From Anaerolineaceae bacterium (GTDB lineage Bacteria > Chloroflexota > Anaerolineae > Aggregatilineales > Phototrophicaceae), in contig NZXX01000002.1 of the NCBI GenBank assembly GCA_002702065.1, positions 930,001 to 994,000 of the forward strand: a stretch of DNA of 64,000 nt, written 5' to 3'. Under the pieces are notes generated by a model that was given only the letters and a program-made list of their open reading frames with translations, did not search any database and was not told where the DNA came from. The translations under genes were made by a program, and so were the position numbers. This document shows positions 63,534 through 64,000 of this stretch, in pieces (the stretch's first letter is position 1; each line of letters starts with the position of its first letter).

Positions 63534-64000
63534 ATGACCGATCAATGGCAGCAAATTATTCTGGTGCTGGTGCTGAGTTACGTGCTGGGGGCGATTCCGA
63601 CGGCATATCTGATTGGCCGTATCAAGAAGATCAATATTTTTGAAGTTGGCAGCGGCAACATGGGGGCGACCAATGCATCACGCGCGCTCGGCATTGGCTG
63701 GGGCGTGCTGGTCTGGCTGCTCGACATGTCCAAAGGCATCGCTGCAATCTTTCTCGCCCGCCAGATCATGACGGATGCGGTCGCGGCGGCAACCGCGCTG
63801 GCCGGTGCGATGTCCATCATTGGGCATAACTGGTCAATCTTCGTCGCTGTGCTGACCGGTAAGCTGCGGGGCGGCAAAGGGGCATCGGTTGCCTTCGCCG
63901 CGCTGCTGGTCATTGCGCCGGGCATTGTCCTCGGTATCAGCCTGGTAGGCAGCCTGATCCTGTTTCTGACCCGTTACGTCTCACTGGCGGTGCTGGTGAT
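63534..64000 (+). CDS. plsY: Glycerol-3-phosphate acyltransferase PlsY (partial)
   Basis: The first 155 residues are inside the window: membrane helix QIILVLVLSYVLGAIPTAYLIGR, then the PlsY block GSGNMGATNASRALG, LVWLLDMSKG, SIIGHNWSIFVAVLTGKLRGGKGASVAF, the last containing the conserved GGKG loop. It transfers acyl groups from acyl phosphate to glycerol 3-phosphate, the first step of phospholipid synthesis. GAGG stands about 12 nt before ATG 63534. The gene continues past 64000. The 130-bp upstream gap shows no clear promoter. Confidence 0.95.
   Translation, partial: MTDQWQQIILVLVLSYVLGAIPTAYLIGRIKKINIFEVGSGNMGATNASRALGIGWGVLVWLLDMSKGIAAIFLARQIMTDAVAAATALAGAMSIIGHNWSIFVAVLTGKLRGGKGASVAFAALLVIAPGIVLGISLVGSLILFLTRYVSLAVLV

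Overview
The window looks like a bacterial chromosome segment of fairly high GC with dense, mostly operonic genes and no phage, IS or CRISPR structures. Peptidoglycan and ester-lipid genes (L,D-transpeptidase, FtsK, PlsY), an F420-type reductase, PadR/HAAS pairs, many glycoside hydrolases and proteins with long Ser/Gly/Pro-rich linkers suggest a heterotrophic Chloroflexota (Anaerolineae-like) organism. That taxonomic call is inference; no rRNA or other marker is present.

Layout. 1-5545: a Tat-exported protein (partial) and a DUF3179 protein, both on the minus strand, stand beside a FIST sensor - soluble histidine kinase - OmpR-type regulator operon. The two minus-strand promoters share a composite element with 11-bp-spaced CCGAA repeats, so they may be targets of the neighbouring regulator. 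5579-8902: an ArsR-controlled operon with a flavoprotein carrying a cysteine-rich tail and an MFS transporter; a perfect 16-bp operator occurs twice. 9006-15596: PadR + HAAS membrane protein, an XRE regulator, and four paralogous zinc-free MDR/quinone-oxidoreductase-type genes with a small four-helix membrane protein between them. 15635-19149: ferrous iron uptake operon (Fur-FeoA fusion, FeoA, FeoB, FeoC). 19304-24754: HxlR regulator, divergent DHA2 drug-efflux transporter, AraC regulator, RibD/DHFR-like reductase, LysM L,D-transpeptidase.

25053-41354: carbohydrate region. It holds a GH2 beta-galactosidase on the plus strand. A minus-strand locus (ROK regulator, ABC binding protein, two permeases, GH66 dextranase-like, GH15 glucohydrolase-like) looks like a dextran/isomalto-oligosaccharide system without its own ATPase; an identical 19-bp site lies before the ROK and binding-protein genes. 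A LacI gene with its own perfect operator is followed by an F420-type reductase, an aldo-keto reductase, a cupin, an unknown protein and a DUF5060/DUF4038 glycoside hydrolase.

41459-64000: tandem SRPBCC protein divergent from an AraC regulator; tRNA-Ala(CGC); succinate dehydrogenase operon with a fused SdhC-SdhD anchor; glyoxalase, DinB, DUF1330 proteins; a 1519-residue FtsK with a very long low-complexity N-terminus and a LexA-type box upstream; envelope proteins (PA14-PA14-SH3, phosphodiester glycosidase), HAD phosphatase, PP2C-like protein, HtrA protease, MerR-type regulator, DprA, GNAT and the start of plsY.

The most promising novelty is the arsenic/metal-type operon with a duplicated CGCDxxCC tail, the pair of matched promoters next to the FIST/kinase/regulator operon, and the Fur-FeoA fusion with an internal translation start.
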